Part shown: piece by piece, positions 63,876 to 64,000 of the stretch
Position numbering within the stretch: the stretch's first letter is position 1
Layout of the letters: each line of letters opens with the position of its first letter
Assembly (NCBI GenBank): GCA_022828595.1
Contig: JAKGHH010000002.1
Location: forward strand, 75,984,383 to 76,048,382
Direction of reading: 5' to 3'
DNA length: 64,000 nucleotides
Source of the DNA: Nelumbo lutea
Taxonomy: Eukaryota > Streptophyta > Magnoliopsida > Proteales > Nelumbonaceae
Program-made: the position numbers and the translations under genes
The notes under the pieces: model-generated
Seen by the model: only the letters and a program-made list of their open reading frames with translations
Told to the model about the DNA's origin: nothing
Databases searched by the model: none

Positions 63876-64000
63876 GTATCCCCTTGAAACCCAGTGTGAA
63901 ATCTCCTAACCCTGTTATGATAGTTTTTTCCTGGCAAGCATTTCATAATCATCACCACCACCACCATCACCATCATCATCATCAGTCACCATCATCTAAA
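63876..64000 (+). other. Start of the next MetE intron, with CAT/CAC microsatellite
   Basis: GAG|GTATCC opens an intron that runs off the window; it holds a (CAN)n tract at 63947-63985. Relatives continue the protein with ALFSANAAAL after KDE, so the next exon must lie to the right. Confidence 0.8.

Overview
The window looks like nuclear DNA of a flowering plant. It is AT-rich and dominated by transposable elements. The only host gene I can support is at the far right: a spliced methionine synthase gene (MetE type, cobalamin-independent). Its promoter, 5' leader, leader intron and first five coding exons (374 codons, about half the protein) are present before the window ends. Nothing in the sequence lets me name the species.

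Layout, left to right. 1-1400: the 5' end of a minus-strand Tat-like Ty3/gypsy element (open gag start, primer site, LTR with TATA box). 1502-1660: a candidate SINE. 1.7-13 kb: non-coding DNA packed with small DNA transposons, many with readable 8-bp target duplications (hAT type), plus a LINE 3' tail. 13198-22817: a complete but inactive Athila-lineage gypsy element on the minus strand, with 5-bp duplication AAACT, both LTRs, primer site and a gag-pol frame broken by five TAG codons and two frameshifts. 23-32 kb: more MITEs, LINE fragments and tandem repeats. 32198-37631: a decayed Ty1/copia element on the minus strand inserted into a degenerate 28-bp minisatellite. 38-43 kb: a transposon-protein fragment and a SIRE-like copia gag with its long 5' LTR. 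43.3-44.3 kb: a LINE fragment split by a MITE. 45401-50783: a 5.4-kb hAT element with 8-bp duplication CCCACTCC and a multi-exon, broken transposase gene, itself nested in a smaller MITE. 51-60 kb: Mutator-like and hAT-like MITEs, a possible solo LTR and AT-rich DNA. 60.4-64.0 kb: the MetE gene.

The recurring pattern is nesting and family structure. The 5.4-kb hAT element has two shorter relatives at 3138-4203 and 8515-8760. Several non-autonomous families occur as dispersed, often inverted, copies: 8857/56471, 12150/54575 and 7991/11219. One foldback family with a shared stem core recurs at least five times and shows 9-bp duplications. The retroelements are all inactive copies, with stops, frameshifts, a lost integrase catalytic glutamate, a deleted RNase H domain and a tandemly triplicated reverse transcriptase segment. 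In the MetE gene, the leader intron carries eight AGATCT hexamers and one 90-base intron is open in frame.

I found no CRISPR array, no rRNA gene and no convincing tRNA gene, and nothing that amounts to a new biological system. Boundaries marked approximate were read by eye and not aligned by program.
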